A DNA stretch of 64,000 nucleotides, taken from NCBI GenBank assembly GCA_963971575.1, contig OZ020625.1, positions 1,612,001-1,676,000 of the forward strand. Direction: 5' to 3'. The notes beneath the pieces were generated by a model that was not told where the DNA came from, ran no database searches, and was given only the letters and a program-made list of their open reading frames with translations. Of the stretch, positions 48,101 through 57,764 are shown piece by piece. The position numbers and the translations under genes were made by a program. Within the stretch, counting starts at the first letter, position 1; each line of letters begins with the position of its first letter. The stretch is from Liopterus haemorrhoidalis (Eukaryota > Arthropoda > Insecta > Coleoptera > Dytiscidae).

Positions 48101-48818
48101 GGATTTAAGTGACAATTCGTGTACAAATCGGGATTTTATAAACTCGCGTGTGAGTGGACAGTGTCAAGAACTGGACTTCGAAAGTGGACTTAACTTAAAA
48201 GACAATAGACAAGACTGTGAATCAAGTATTAGTTCAAAACGGGACTTTAGTGAAAAAAGTGGACTTAATCAACTGGACTTTAAAAGTGGACTTAGTGAAC
48301 TGGACTTTAAAAGTGGACTTAGTGAACTGGACTTCAAAAGTGGACTTAATTTAAAAGACAATACACAAGACTGTGATTCAAGTGTTAGTTCAAAACGGGA
48401 CTTAACTATAAAAAGTGGACTTTCTCAACTGGACTTTAAAAGTGGACTTAACCGAGACAGTGAAAATTTGTGTTACCGTACTATATACAATTCAACAGAG
48501 ATACAAGTTTTAAATCTCCCATGGGAAAAAGTTGGACTTCAGTACAGTGGAAGTCCAAATATTTTACTAGCAGCTGATGTTGTTTATGACTCAACACTTT
48601 TTGAACCTCTAACAAGTGCCGTGAAATATTTTTTGACTCAAAATAAAGACTGTGTTGCTATTTTTGCGTGTACCGAAAGAAATCCAGGGACTTTGAGTGA
48701 ATTTTTGGACTGTTTAAAAAGTATTAATCTGGGCGTTGAAGAATTTCAAAGTGTGGAACCCAAAAGGTTCTTTTGGGATACTGTTGTACCTATTAGGATC
48801 TTCAAGATTACGTATTAG
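42162..48818 (+). CDS. EEF2KMT: eEF2-lysine N-methyltransferase (FAM86 family), three exons
   Basis: Exons 42162-42248, 46220-46522 and 47643-48818, all phase 0; donors AAC|gtaagt and CAG|gtaagg, acceptors ttttttcag and tttttcag. They give 521 residues against about 330 in other animals. Residues 1-130 are the FAM86 N-terminal domain (IKNQFFSCVP; EATTGLCTWQ at the exon 2 end). Residues 131-195 start the SAM-binding Rossmann fold: LELGSGVGLVG is motif I, LTDCHS follows. Conserved sequence resumes near 415: NLPWEKV, LLAADVVYD, FACTERNPGT, and the end RFFWDTVVPIRIFKI. The family trimethylates eEF2 on a lysine near the diphthamide site, in the cytosol. The ~190 extra residues between the two halves are Ser/Asp/Asn/Lys-rich and internally repeated. 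The TAG stop is immediately followed by a donor-like gtgagt. Confidence 0.88.
42640..43381. mobile_element. Family E MITEs, self-nested
   Basis: A full copy at 42674-43079 (CAGTCTGTTCC ends, TA flanks) lies inside an older copy. The older copy's left end is at 42640-42673 (aagcggcactagattttgca) and its remainder at 43082-43381; about 80 bp of the older one are missing at the junction. Lies in EEF2KMT intron 1. Confidence 0.7.
43579..44426 (-). mobile_element. Deleted mariner (848 bp) in EEF2KMT intron 1
   Basis: GGTGTACCGGAA at the left and ttccgtacacc at the right, each flanked by TA (43577-43578, 44427-44428); inner ttcgttt / aaacgaa also pairs. Carries only the C-terminal half of a transposase. 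Confidence 0.8.
43653..44130 (-). pseudogene. Mariner transposase, C-terminal half
   Basis: Minus-strand reading from about 44130 gives VNSDLYCEQLDRLNQ and RRGVILQGDNA, the second catalytic Asp block. A stop then falls within the HDNARPH motif; the frame continues KTREKISELDWEVLTHPPYS, PDISPSDYHLF with the third Asp, and ends KWQSVIDHNSNYF near 43653. This is a mariner subfamily distinct from the copies at 2623, 5512 and 45492. N-terminal DNA-binding domain and first Asp are missing. Confidence 0.8.
44534..44791. mobile_element. PIF/Harbinger-type MITE (family D), copy 3
   Basis: ggcccagtctttccaccttc at the left and aggtagaaaaactgggc at the right; TTAA/TTAA-like flanks are compatible with a 3-bp TWA target. 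Confidence 0.7.
44857..45420 (+). mobile_element. Non-autonomous DD41D element with ~110-bp TIRs
   Basis: ACGGGTGTTTTTTTTAGAGG at 44857 is inverted at the right (cctctaaaaaaaacacccat, ending 45420); the repeats match for about 110 bp, through ttgtggcattacatt. TA lies on each side (44855-44856, 45421-45422). Between the repeats lies only the last third of a transposase gene. Confidence 0.85.
44953..45315 (+). pseudogene. DD41D transposase, intact C-terminal third
   Basis: After about six codons read from the left repeat, the frame enters YQQDGATCHTARATIDLLK, the second catalytic Asp block. It then runs without interruption through NWPPRSCDLTPLDYFLWGY (third Asp, 41 residues after the second) to SRGGHMPEIIFKM and the stop inside the right repeat. 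The family's usual SPDL is SCDL here. The N-terminal DNA-binding region and first Asp are deleted, so it cannot catalyse alone. The absence of any frameshift points to a young deletion. Confidence 0.75.
45423..46185 (-). mobile_element. Internally deleted mariner next to EEF2KMT exon 2
   Basis: ctagggctgcctttaaagtt at the left and its inverse at the right (aaaaggtaaccctag, ending 46185), with TA on both sides (45421-45422, 46186-46187). The left TA is the same dinucleotide that flanks the preceding element, so the two abut exactly. Its right end is 34 bp from the start of EEF2KMT exon 2. Confidence 0.85.
45492..46021 (-). pseudogene. Mariner transposase lacking its centre
   Basis: ATG at 46021; after a stop in the first helix region the reading gives QQ-like NNNCIDSLRSTFGNEAPS, EKTVYNWFAEFRRG, then abruptly INKIRKNN-like sequence followed by RRIILHHDNASSHTARQT, the second Asp block. 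A one-base shift leads to PYSPDLSPNDFFLFP (third Asp), KMRGQQFSSPQEVVEAF and the ending CINLKAEYLEKQ at 45492. About 100 residues with the first Asp are deleted. Confidence 0.8.
46640..47240. repeat. Diverged satellite units in EEF2KMT intron 2
   Basis: One unit has the gatagagaccagcggtttaa core; the next three share ggcaaaattgaaggcaaaa and ctcataactcaaaaa at about 125-bp spacing (near 46880, 47005, 47130). Confidence 0.6.
47838..48495 (+). repeat. EEF2KMT: Coding repeat insertion within EEF2KMT exon 3
   Basis: The DNA is built from (a)ctggactt and agtggactta words. The cleanest unit is 27 bp, encoding SELDFKSGL, in near-perfect tandem at about 48266-48350. A longer duplication (156-bp offset) repeats SGLNLKDN, QDC-SS-SSKRD and KSGL-QLDFKSGL. 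The earlier ANRNLNENSC / ANRDLSDNSC pair is an older duplication. All copies keep the reading frame, with no stop over about 220 codons. Confidence 0.8.
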
Positions 48819-48849
48819 GTGAGTTTTTTATTTAAGTTTAGTCATTTTT

Positions 48850-50960
48850 AAATATTCGTATCTCAAAAATGGTCAGAGATAGGGACCTACGGTTTGAATT
48901 TTTGGAATTCTCACATCTTATTAAGTTCAGAAAAAAATTGGGGTCTTTATACTTGAACCGCATTTTTTCTTATTAGCTGTTAAATGAAACAATTTTTTTT
49001 CAGTGTATCAAAGCAGGTTTTATTAGTTCACTGTTGTAAAAAAATATTTTTATCTCAAAAACGGTAAGACATAGAGACCTGCGGTTTGAATTTTTGAATT
49101 CCTCACACCCTTTTTAGTCTAGAAAAAAATTGGGGACCTTATATTTGAACCACATTTTTTCTTATTATCTGTTAAATGTGAGCCTTTTTTTTTAGTTTAC
49201 GAAAGTAGGTTTTATTAGTTCACTGTTGTAAAAAAATATATATCTCAAAAACGGTATGAGATAGAGACCTGCGGTTTGAATTTTCGGAATCCTCACAGAT
49301 TCTTTAGTCTAGAAAAAAAAGCTTAATTGCATGGGCCTATAGTTTTTAATGGGGTTAAAAAATACTAAATATTAATTTTCTTGTTAGAGGTCCCAAATTT
49401 TTAAAATAGGATATCTCAAAAACGATTAAAGATAGAGACCTGCGGACTGAATTTTTGGACTCCCCACACCTTCCTTAGTCCAGAAATAAATTGGGTCCTT
49501 AATATTACAGATACATTTATTTTTTTTATAGCGAAAAGGGACAATATTTTTTAGTTTTCAAAAGTATTAGACCGGGAGCTCATGACATTTTTGGTCTCCG
49601 ATTTCATACAGCATGCCTTTTGGAGGAGAGAATATTTACCCTGTGACAACAAAAAAGGGATGGTACTAAACCCCTGCACGCTTTCCGGTTATAGGGAAAA
49701 TTGCATTTCCACTTGCACAAAATTTTTGTGTTTTTCTCTGATTTAATATTGCTTGCCCTTTTGTCAAAATAAAGTTATAACAAATTTTAAGTCTTAAATT
49801 ATAGGCATGCTGTATGAAAACGCGGAAAATCATATTTGTTTATTACAAGATCACATGACCGTTTGAGCCCTTTGGGACCCTCCGAATCGCATGCATATAT
49901 TTAAAAGACTTTAAATTTGTTATAACTTTCTTTTGACAAAAGGGCAAGCAATATTAAATCAGAGAAAAGCACAAAAATTTTGTGTTTAAGTGGAAATACA
50001 ATTTTCCCTATGACCGGAAAGCGTGCAGGGGTTTAGTACCATCCCTTTTTTGTTGTCACAGGATAAATATTCTCTCCTCCAAAAGGCATGCTGTATGAAA
50101 TCGGAGACCAAAAACTGTCATGAGCTCCCGGTCTATATATGAAACATCAGTGGGAAAAAAAATCATAACTCAAAAACTGTTAGAGATAGAGACCTACGGT
50201 TTAAATTTTTTGATACCTCACACCTTGTTTAGTCCAGAAAAAAATTGGGCCCGTATTTGCTGCGGGATATATATTTTTAATGGACCGTCAAAAAGATTAT
50301 TACAACATATTATTTTTAAAGGTGGTCCCAAATTTTTAATAACTCAAAAATTTGTTCATGTTTTAGTTTGAAAAATATACATTTTGTACACCCCTTAGTT
50401 AAATTTAAGGGTCCGAGATGACCTAAAACTAGAGAAGAAATATTAATAGTGTATTTTGAGAAAGTATCTAGTTTGTGTTAAAAAAATATATATATCTCAA
50501 AATTGGTATTAGATAGAGACCTGCGGTTTAAATTTTTGGAATCCCCACACCTTGTTTAGTTTTGAAAAAAATTGGGGCCTTAATTGTTTGGGCATATATT
50601 TTTTAATTATCCGTTAAATAATACTGCTAAAATTGAAATTTTTTGTTGGTGGGCCCAAATTTTTTAAGTAGTATATCTCAAAAACGGTTAGAGATAGAGA
50701 CCTGCGGTTTGAATTTTTGGAATCTTTACACTTTGTTTAGTCTAGAAAAAAATTGGGGCCTTAATTGCTTGCGCATATATTTTTTAATAGGCCTTTTAAT
50801 AAGACTATTAAAATTGAATATTTTTGTTGGTGTTCCGAAATTTTTAAAATATGATATCTCAAAAACGGTTAGAGATAGAGACCTGCGGTTTGAATTTTTG
50901 GAATCCTTATACCTTGTTTAGCCTTGAAAATAATTAGGGCCTTAATTGCTTGGGCATATA
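48850..50960. repeat. Dispersed satellite, ~175-190 bp units
   Basis: Cores (atctcaaaaacggtaagaca-type, tagagacctgcggtttgaat, tagtctagaaaaaaattggg) near 48865, 49050, 49240, 49415, 50165, 50495, 50675 and 50855. The foldback at 49568-50135 interrupts the array and a leader block lies at 50409-50440. Confidence 0.85.
49568..50135. mobile_element. Foldback element with ~225-bp arms
   Basis: TAGACCGGGAGCTCATGACA at 49568 is inverted at 50116-50135. The arms are nearly identical over about 225 bp (gggatggtactaaacccctg inside) with a ~115-bp loop. No coding frame. Confidence 0.8.
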
Positions 50961-50999
50961 TTTTTTAATGGGCCTTTAAAAAAGACTATTTTTTTGTTG

Positions 51000-51770
51000 G
51001 TGAAATTTTTTTGGGTCCATTTTATATGTACATATGGCTTACTGCGTAGCGACCAAGTCCAAATTTAACAATTTTGGGATGTATACCAACTTTTAAAAAT
51101 AATTCTTCAAATCAAGTCCGTAGAAATGTATGGCTAAGTATTTTATCAAAGAAAATAGAAAGTTTATTGACCTGAAAATTTCATTGTCACAATATTTAAA
51201 ATGCAAAACAGGTATATATATGGTCTTCGTTCACTTAATATGTGCAACTGGCTTGCCACTTGCCGTTAAATTTAAAAAATCCCCTTAAAATTTTTACCAT
51301 TATCAAACATTGGAAGAAATATTAAACATCTTAGTGTTTCGGGTGGTTATATTTAAACTCGATGGTTCTCAGACACTATGGGAGGTCTCCCCGGTCCCCT
51401 CTCTGGAGGGGGGGGGGGGAACCCCTGGGGGCCCTTGTTCCCTTGTAGTTATGGACGGCGCCTCAAGTTAACGCGGCATTTTATAAACAACAGGTTAGTT
51501 ATAAGTACAGTTTACACTGTGGGAACTCAGATCTATGGATAAAGACAGTTCTTCTGCTCAACAGACTGCCCTAAAAGTGTATTTATGTGCAAAAGACAAG
51601 GCATTTGCCGCGAAATATTCTCATCCCCCTTAAAATGAAGGTTTCTTAGTTATAAATTCAGTTTAGATAATTATTATTGAGAATAATGAGAATTGTAAAA
51701 TTTTGTTTCATATTTGATGGTCTATAAAAATAAATGTGGTCCAGATATTAAGGCCCTATTTTTTTTCTAG
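51000..51770. other. Intergenic stretch, no gene seen
   Basis: Contains a G12 run near 51410 flanked by cccctctctgg / cccctgggg, probably an unassigned element end, and otherwise unremarkable AT-rich DNA. Confidence 0.4.
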
Positions 51771-52015
51771 ACTAAACAAGGTGTTAGGATTCCAAAAATT
51801 TAAAGCGTAGGTCTCTATCTTTACTCGTTTTTGAGATATCCTATTTTAATAATTTGGGACCTCCAACAAAAAAATTCAAATTTAATAATCTTTTTTAACT
51901 GTCCATTAAAAAACTATATACCCACGCAATTAAGGTCTTAATTTTTGTCTAGACTAAACAAGGTGTGGGGTTTCCAAAAATTCAAACCGCAGGTCTCTAT
52001 CTTTTCCTGTTTTTG
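51770..52015 (-). repeat. Dispersed satellite in inverted orientation
   Basis: Two units on the minus strand (tctagactaaacaaggtgt, gcaggtctctatctttt); a third inverted unit lies at 53495-53590 beyond a DINE-1-like element. Confidence 0.8.
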
Positions 52016-52062
52016 AGTTATGATTTTATTATTACAGTAAATATACCATACTTTTTTTTTTT

Positions 52063-52130
52063 AGGGTTTTGTAGGTATGACCAAAAAACCCTTATACCGT
52101 CATTTTGTCGTCTGTCTGTCTGTCTGTCTA

Positions 52131-52215
<85 letters not shown>

Positions 52216-53275
52216 TCGGTAAAAATTGTAGCCAAACGGCTAAACCTAGAGAGTTGAAAATTGGCATGCTTGTACAACTTTTTGACCCGCACATAGGAAA
52301 AATACTAAAACATCTAAAAAACATATCCCCCTAAAAATATAAACAAATATGTGCTCATCGAAAAAAAAAAATATTTTTTTATAATTCTGAGTAGGGTATC
52401 AAATGAAAGCCCTTGGTACGTGGATTAATGATCAAATTTTTGTTTTTGCAAAATAAATTATTTTGAAGCGATTTTTGCCAAAATTGTGCAAAAAATTTTT
52501 TGTCCCACACCCTGTAGCCCAGATGGTTTAAACTAAAAATCTGAAAAATTTCTAAGTAATGTATATTGGTGTGAACCGGAATAGTACAACAGGAATTTTT
52601 GATCAGATTATGTTTTCGGAAAATAACGCATTTTTTGTGTTTTTTGGTTGACGATGCATACATGTTATACTCTTATAACACACTAAGTTGATAAGCGTTT
52701 GGTGGTCTAGTGGCTCAGTTGCTCGACAACCACACAGGATCGTTATTCACTACACAGGTTCGTTCCTGGCTGGTGGAGTCAATTTTGGTTTTTGTTTTTT
52801 TTTTTCATATTTATTATGTTTAAATTAATTTGTTAAAATTCTAGTTATATTTTAGCACATTTTGAATTTAATTTTCAAGAGCGTAAATTTAATAACCAAT
52901 TGGAATTATATTTTCATTCTGTGTCATTTAAACGAAGCCAGAGGGGCGGAGCGTATGATTTAAGACAACCAATGAAAGTCATAGGCCCAATTTTCAAAAT
53001 CTTAATGAACCTTGTTATATAAAAAAAATACTGCACTTATTTAGAAACCTAAATAATGATATTAGGTATTCGAATTAAAATTAACAAAAAAATATTTTAA
53101 CATAAAATTTGTTTTTAAAGCTCTGAGATTAACAGACGATAAATTATTTTAAAAAGATCGTTCATTTTGCCGTGGTTACTACAAAGCAAAATTTGTCCTA
53201 CACACTCAGCATGCCGCCTTCACTTATTATATACCTGCGAAACCCTGCAATGTGTGAAAATTCACACTTCACATC
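52063..53275 (+). mobile_element. DINE-1-like (Helentron-associated) element, copy 1
   Basis: Starts AGGGTTTTGTAGGTATGACC directly after a T-run; then a (GTCT)n microsatellite of about 100 bp and the core caaacggctaaacctagaga, gttgaaa-ttggcatgc. Near the 3' end is atacctgcgaaaccctg, an inverse of the start, then a short hairpin (tgtgtga-ttcacac). Offset subterminal inverted repeats, a microsatellite, a 3' hairpin and insertion in T-runs are the hallmarks of DINE-1/HINE elements. No protein. Copies: 54262-55176 and 56378-57289. Confidence 0.7.
52690..52775 (+). other. tRNA-like module in DINE-1-like copy 1
   Basis: TGGTCTAGTGGC (52703-52714) resembles a pol III A box and GGTTCGTTCC (52757-52766) a B box. 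It does not fold as a normal tRNA by eye, and it differs from the module at the same place in copies 2 and 3. Confidence 0.4.
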
Positions 53276-53494
53276 AATTTTTCATTTTTATTAACGGCCT
53301 TTGTTAACTAGAATAATGAGCCAGACATGGTATTTGTTCAATATTTCCTAACTCAGGATAACACAAGTACACAAGAAGGAAAGTATAGTGCAGAGGGGTC
53401 CGTCTCTGCTGGATTTACCATACTTTAGAAATTGAAAAATGTTGGTCCTTACTTGATAGCTAATAAAAAAAAATATATGAAATAGGTATAAGGG

Positions 53495-53590
53495 CACTAA
53501 TTTTTTTCTAGACTAAACAAGGTATGAGAATTCCAAAAATTTAAACCGCAGGTCTCTATCTTTAACCGTTTTTGAGATATATTTAAAATA
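53495..53590 (-). repeat. Single inverted satellite unit
   Basis: tttctagactaaacaaggta ... gcaggtctctatctttaacc, the 70-bp core on the minus strand. Confidence 0.75.
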
Positions 53591-54261
53591 TTTGGGGTTC
53601 AACAAAAATCTGAATCTACAACTTTCGATTTCTTAATCTTTCAGTTATACTTCTGAAAGAGCTGAACAATGGCTCTGAAGGGGTGTTCAGGTCTGTAGCC
53701 ACTGGTTTAACAGGTAAACAGACTTGTTCAGACCTGAATGGACCAGCAGAAAAGAGACGAAATATACTGTTGTCTTTCTTCAATATATATTTTTTAAACA
53801 AGCTAAAACTCTAATACCCTTTTCACACTAGAACTTTAAAACGAGTGAACTTAAAGTTCAACGATGTTTAAGATCGGTATGCTTTCACACTTGATGTTTA
53901 AATCTCTGGTGCTGTCATCAGCTACAGTAATTTTGTCCTTAAGTTACCGTCATGAAATTACCAGTTTTGAACTGTCTGCGCAGACGCACATTTTGAATTA
54001 TTATAAACAATTAAGGATATTTCATTTCATTCTACAATAAAGACACTACAATAAAGAATATATTACACCTGTATTAACATATAAGTCGATATATTTTATC
54101 TCAATTATTGTAGCTCTTTAGCTCTGTAGTATTTTATTTAACATTTTATTAATAATTTTATTATAACAATAAGTATAAACTTCTTATAACGTCGATATAA
54201 TACATTATTCTTGTTTATGATAATATAAAATGTTGACAGCACAAATTCAAGGAGTATTTTT

Positions 54262-55176
54262 AGGGTTTTGTAGGTATGACCAAAAAACCTTTATACCGTC
54301 ATTTTGTCGTCTGTCTGTCTGTCTGTCTGTTCGGTAAAAATTGTAGCCAAACGGCTAAACCTAGAGAGTTGAAATTTGGCATGCTTATACAACTCTTTGA
54401 CCCGCACATAGGAAAAATACTAAAACATCTAAAAAACATACCCCCCTAAAAATATAAACAAATATGTGCTCATCGAAAACAAAAATATTTTTTTTAAATG
54501 TTGAGTAGGGTATCAAATGAAAGCCCTTAGTACGTGGATGAACGATCAAAATTTTATTTTTGCAAAATAAATTATTTTGATGCGATTTTTGCCAAAATTG
54601 TGCAAAAAAAATTTTGTCCCACACCCTGTAGCCCAGATGGTTTAAACTAAAAATCTAAAAAAATTCTAAGTAATGTATATTGGTGTGAACCGAAATAGTA
54701 CAACAGGAATTTTTGATCAGATTATGTTTTCGGAAAATAACACATTTTTTGTGGTTTTTGGTTCACAAAGTACAAAAGTTATACCAATGTAAGACACTCA
54801 CATGCAAGGCGTGCGATAGCGTAATGGGTTAAAGCACTGGTGTCGTAAGCTAAATGCGCTGGAAACGAAGGGTTTCGAGTTCGAGTACGGGTGAATTTAA
54901 TTTTTTCTGTTTTTTTTTTTTGCATTTTTATTATGTTGAAATTATTTTGTCAAAATTCTAGTTATATTTTGACAAATGTTGTATTTAATTTTTAAGAGCG
55001 TAAATTTAATAACCAGTCTTATTATACGATTAACAGACGATAAATTATTTTAAAAATATCGTTCATTTTGCCGTGATTACTACAAAGTAAAATTTGTCCT
55101 ACACACTCAGCATACCGCCTTCACTTATTATATACCTGCGAAACCCTGAAATGTGTGAATATTCACACATCACATC
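54262..55176 (+). mobile_element. DINE-1-like element, copy 2
   Basis: agggttttgtaggtatgacc start, short (GTCT)n, same core as copies 1 and 3, perfect 16-bp palindrome gtgtgaatattcacac near the 3' end. Nested in family C copy 2, so its borders are certain within the T-run. Confidence 0.8.
54806..54892 (+). other. tRNA-like module in DINE-1-like copy 2
   Basis: TAGCGTAATGGG (54817-54828) is a perfect A-box match and agttcgagtac (54878-54888) a near B box, about 50 bp apart. Probably derived from a tRNA, not a working one. Confidence 0.5.
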
Positions 55177-55344
55177 CATTTTTTTATAATAGAAATTAAG
55201 TTGGCAATGCGGACGAAGTTTAAGACGCAGATCTCTGTCTTAAACATCGCTTGTATTTAGACCAGGCCATACGGTTTCACATTAGCGTTTAAAGATACAT
55301 TCACTTTAACAGCCGATCTTAAAGTTCTAGTGTGAAAAGGGGTA

Positions 55345-55740
55345 TAAGTTTGTCATTGAAGTTATGACGCAAAATGACGAACTGCGCTGTTTCAGCGACT
55401 GAGATATATATTAGTTTCTTAATTATTTCGCTTGACGGCCGGTCAAATATAATTTTAGCGGCAATTGAAGGCATGTTTACCGATATTTTATATTTGTTCG
55501 GTGTTAGAACATCTGTTCAGTAAAATTTTCTTAATGTGCAGACTCGCTTTCAATTTTGTGTTCGTGAAAGCTTGGGTGACAGTTTTATATATTGTAGGTC
55601 ATAGTTAGTTTCTCTTAGGAACAAAAATTAATGTAATTTGTTTAAAACGCGTCACTGAGCATAAGGGACAGGAAATTATAAAAAAAAATCAATATTGTGG
55701 TCTAAGAAAGACGATGTGTTTAGTATACGATCATCTAGTA
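55345..55740. other. Intergenic stretch, no gene seen
   Basis: No splice-bounded open frame or repeat border recognised. Ends at cagtgtttctcaacc (55741), which looks like a lone hAT terminus. Confidence 0.4.
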
Positions 55741-56131
55741 CAGTGTTTCTCAACCTTTTCTGCATTCAGACCTCTTTAAATTAATTATAGACTCTTCGTT
55801 ATGTCGCTCTGAGTTATGCTTTAATGCATTATTTTAACGTTCCATGTACCGTTCACATCTTTTATAAATTAGTACGTTACGAATAGCCCTCCATCTGTAA
55901 ATTTTGAAAGTAACTATTTAGCTTCGTAAAATATTTAATATGTATTATCGTTCTTATAATTCTGTTGTCTTAGATTTTAACTACCTAATTACCTAAATTG
56001 ATCATATTTACTGTCCGTCTTTGTAATTTTGAGCAAGATTTGTTAATGATATTTGTTAACTACAGTGTCACTGATAGAATGCGATAGCCAATGTATTTAT
56101 ATGTCTGTCTCATTAAAACATTACACTAGCT

Positions 56132-56424
56132 TAGGGCTGCCATAATTGTCGGACGATCGACCGGGACCCCCCCCCCAAAACTTTAAAAAACTTTGATCGA
56201 CAATAATACCTTTATTATAAAAAATTGCACAATATTTTAAAAAAATAAAAAAAATTTAAAACAAAAAAAAATAATTAAAGTAGAGATTGATAATAGGTAG
56301 TCCAAGAGCAAAACGTTGGGATCAATGGTGAATCATTTTGGAATACTCAGTTCGACTGGAAAAATATGATGTTTTTTAGGGTTTTGTAGGTATGACCAAA
56401 AAACCCTTATACCGTCATTTTGTC

Positions 56425-56482
<58 letters not shown>

Positions 56483-57595
56483 TCGGTAAAAATTGTAGCC
56501 AAACGGCTAAACCTAGAGAGTTGAAATTTGGCATGCTTATACAACTCTTTGGCCCGCACATAGGAAAAATACTAAAACATCTAAAAAACATACCCCCCTA
56601 AAAATATAAACAAATATGTGCTCATCGAAAACAAAAATATTTTTTTTAAATTCTGATTAGGGTATCAAATGAAAGCCCTTAGTACGTGGATTAACGATCA
56701 AGTTTTTATTTTTGCAAAATAAATTATTTTGATGCGATTTTTGCCAAAATTGTGCAAAAAATTTTTTGTCCCACACACTGTAGCCCAGATGGTTTAAACT
56801 AAAAATCTAAAAAAATTCTAAGTAATGTATATTGGTGTGAACCGAAATAGTACAACAGGAATTTTTGATCTGATTATGTTATAAATAACGCATTTTTTGT
56901 GATTTTTGGTTCACAAAGTACAAAAGTTATACCAATGTAAGACAATCACATGCAAGGCGTGCGATGGCGTAATTGGTTAGAGCACTGCTGGAAAACGAAG
57001 GGTTTCGAGTTCGAGTACGGAGTGAATTTTATTTTTTCTGTTTTTTTTTTGTATTTTTATAATGTAATTCTAGTTATATTTTAACAAATGTTGTATTTAA
57101 TTTTTAAGAGCGTAAATTTAATAACCAGTCTTATTATATGATTAACAGACGATAAATTATTTTAAAAATATCGTTCATTTTGCCGTGATTACTACAAAGT
57201 AAAATTTGTCCTACACACTCAGCATACCGCCTTCACTTATTATATACCTGCGAAACCCTGAAATGTGTGAATATTCACACTTCACATCAATTTTTTTTTG
57301 TGGATGCGTCTGTGCTGCCAATTTCGGTGTTGCCAATGTGCTGCGTGCGCATATCAACATTAGAAACTAGCTGACTGGTACTCGGCATTAATCCGGAACA
57401 TTTCGGACCTCGAATCTGTTATATAATTTATATATAGTATGTATATATGTATATGTACAATATTATCGAAAAATAATTTTTTAATATGCATAAATTTTAA
57501 ATCGACCGGGACAAATGACTCCTGGACCGGGACACTGGGACACAAACCTCAAAACCGGGACATGTCCCGGTGTACCGGGACGTATGGCAGCCCTA
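56132..57595. mobile_element. hAT-type element with exact 8-bp TSD
   Basis: TAGGGCTGCCATA at the left and TATGGCAGCCCTA at the right; duplication CACTAGCT at 56124-56131 and 57596-57603 is exact. The interior holds gaccgggac words at both ends and a nested DINE-1-like copy, but no transposase. Confidence 0.9.
56378..57289 (+). mobile_element. DINE-1-like element, copy 3
   Basis: Same plan as copy 2 and about as long; inserted in a T-run of the hAT. Its tRNA-like module (56955-57023) has the A box TGGCGTAATTGG but lacks about 20 bp before the B box compared with copy 2. Confidence 0.8.
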
Positions 57596-57764
57596 CACTA
57601 GCTATAAGTTTAGAAAATTATGCACTATCCACAACAAACAGCGTATTAAATTTGGAGGTCTGAACGGTTTCACGTCTAATCATATGACAAACTTGCTGGT
57701 GACAGTGAACAGTCCATAAGCTACAGTGCATAAACTATTGATTTAAGAGCTCTGAATGCAGCTT

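Larger units (their letters stand above)
53817..55342. mobile_element. TIR element, family C, copy 2, interrupted
   Basis: Same ends as 4754-5347. After ggagtattttt it is interrupted by the DINE-1-like element at 54262-55176 and resumes with ttataatagaaattaag. Comparison with the intact copy at 63313-63910 locates the insertion exactly, in a T-run. Confidence 0.85.
55758..57764. mobile_element. Family B TIR element, copy 2, interrupted by hAT
   Basis: ctgcattcagacctctttaa at the left and agagctctgaatgcagc at the right; the interior matches 14898-15421. Split at cactagct by the hAT at 56132-57595. Confidence 0.75.

Noticed and set aside
52100..52324. Frames encoding long Cys-Leu-Ser-Val or Gln-Thr-Asp-Arg runs
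   Set aside because: Translation of the (GTCT)n microsatellite.
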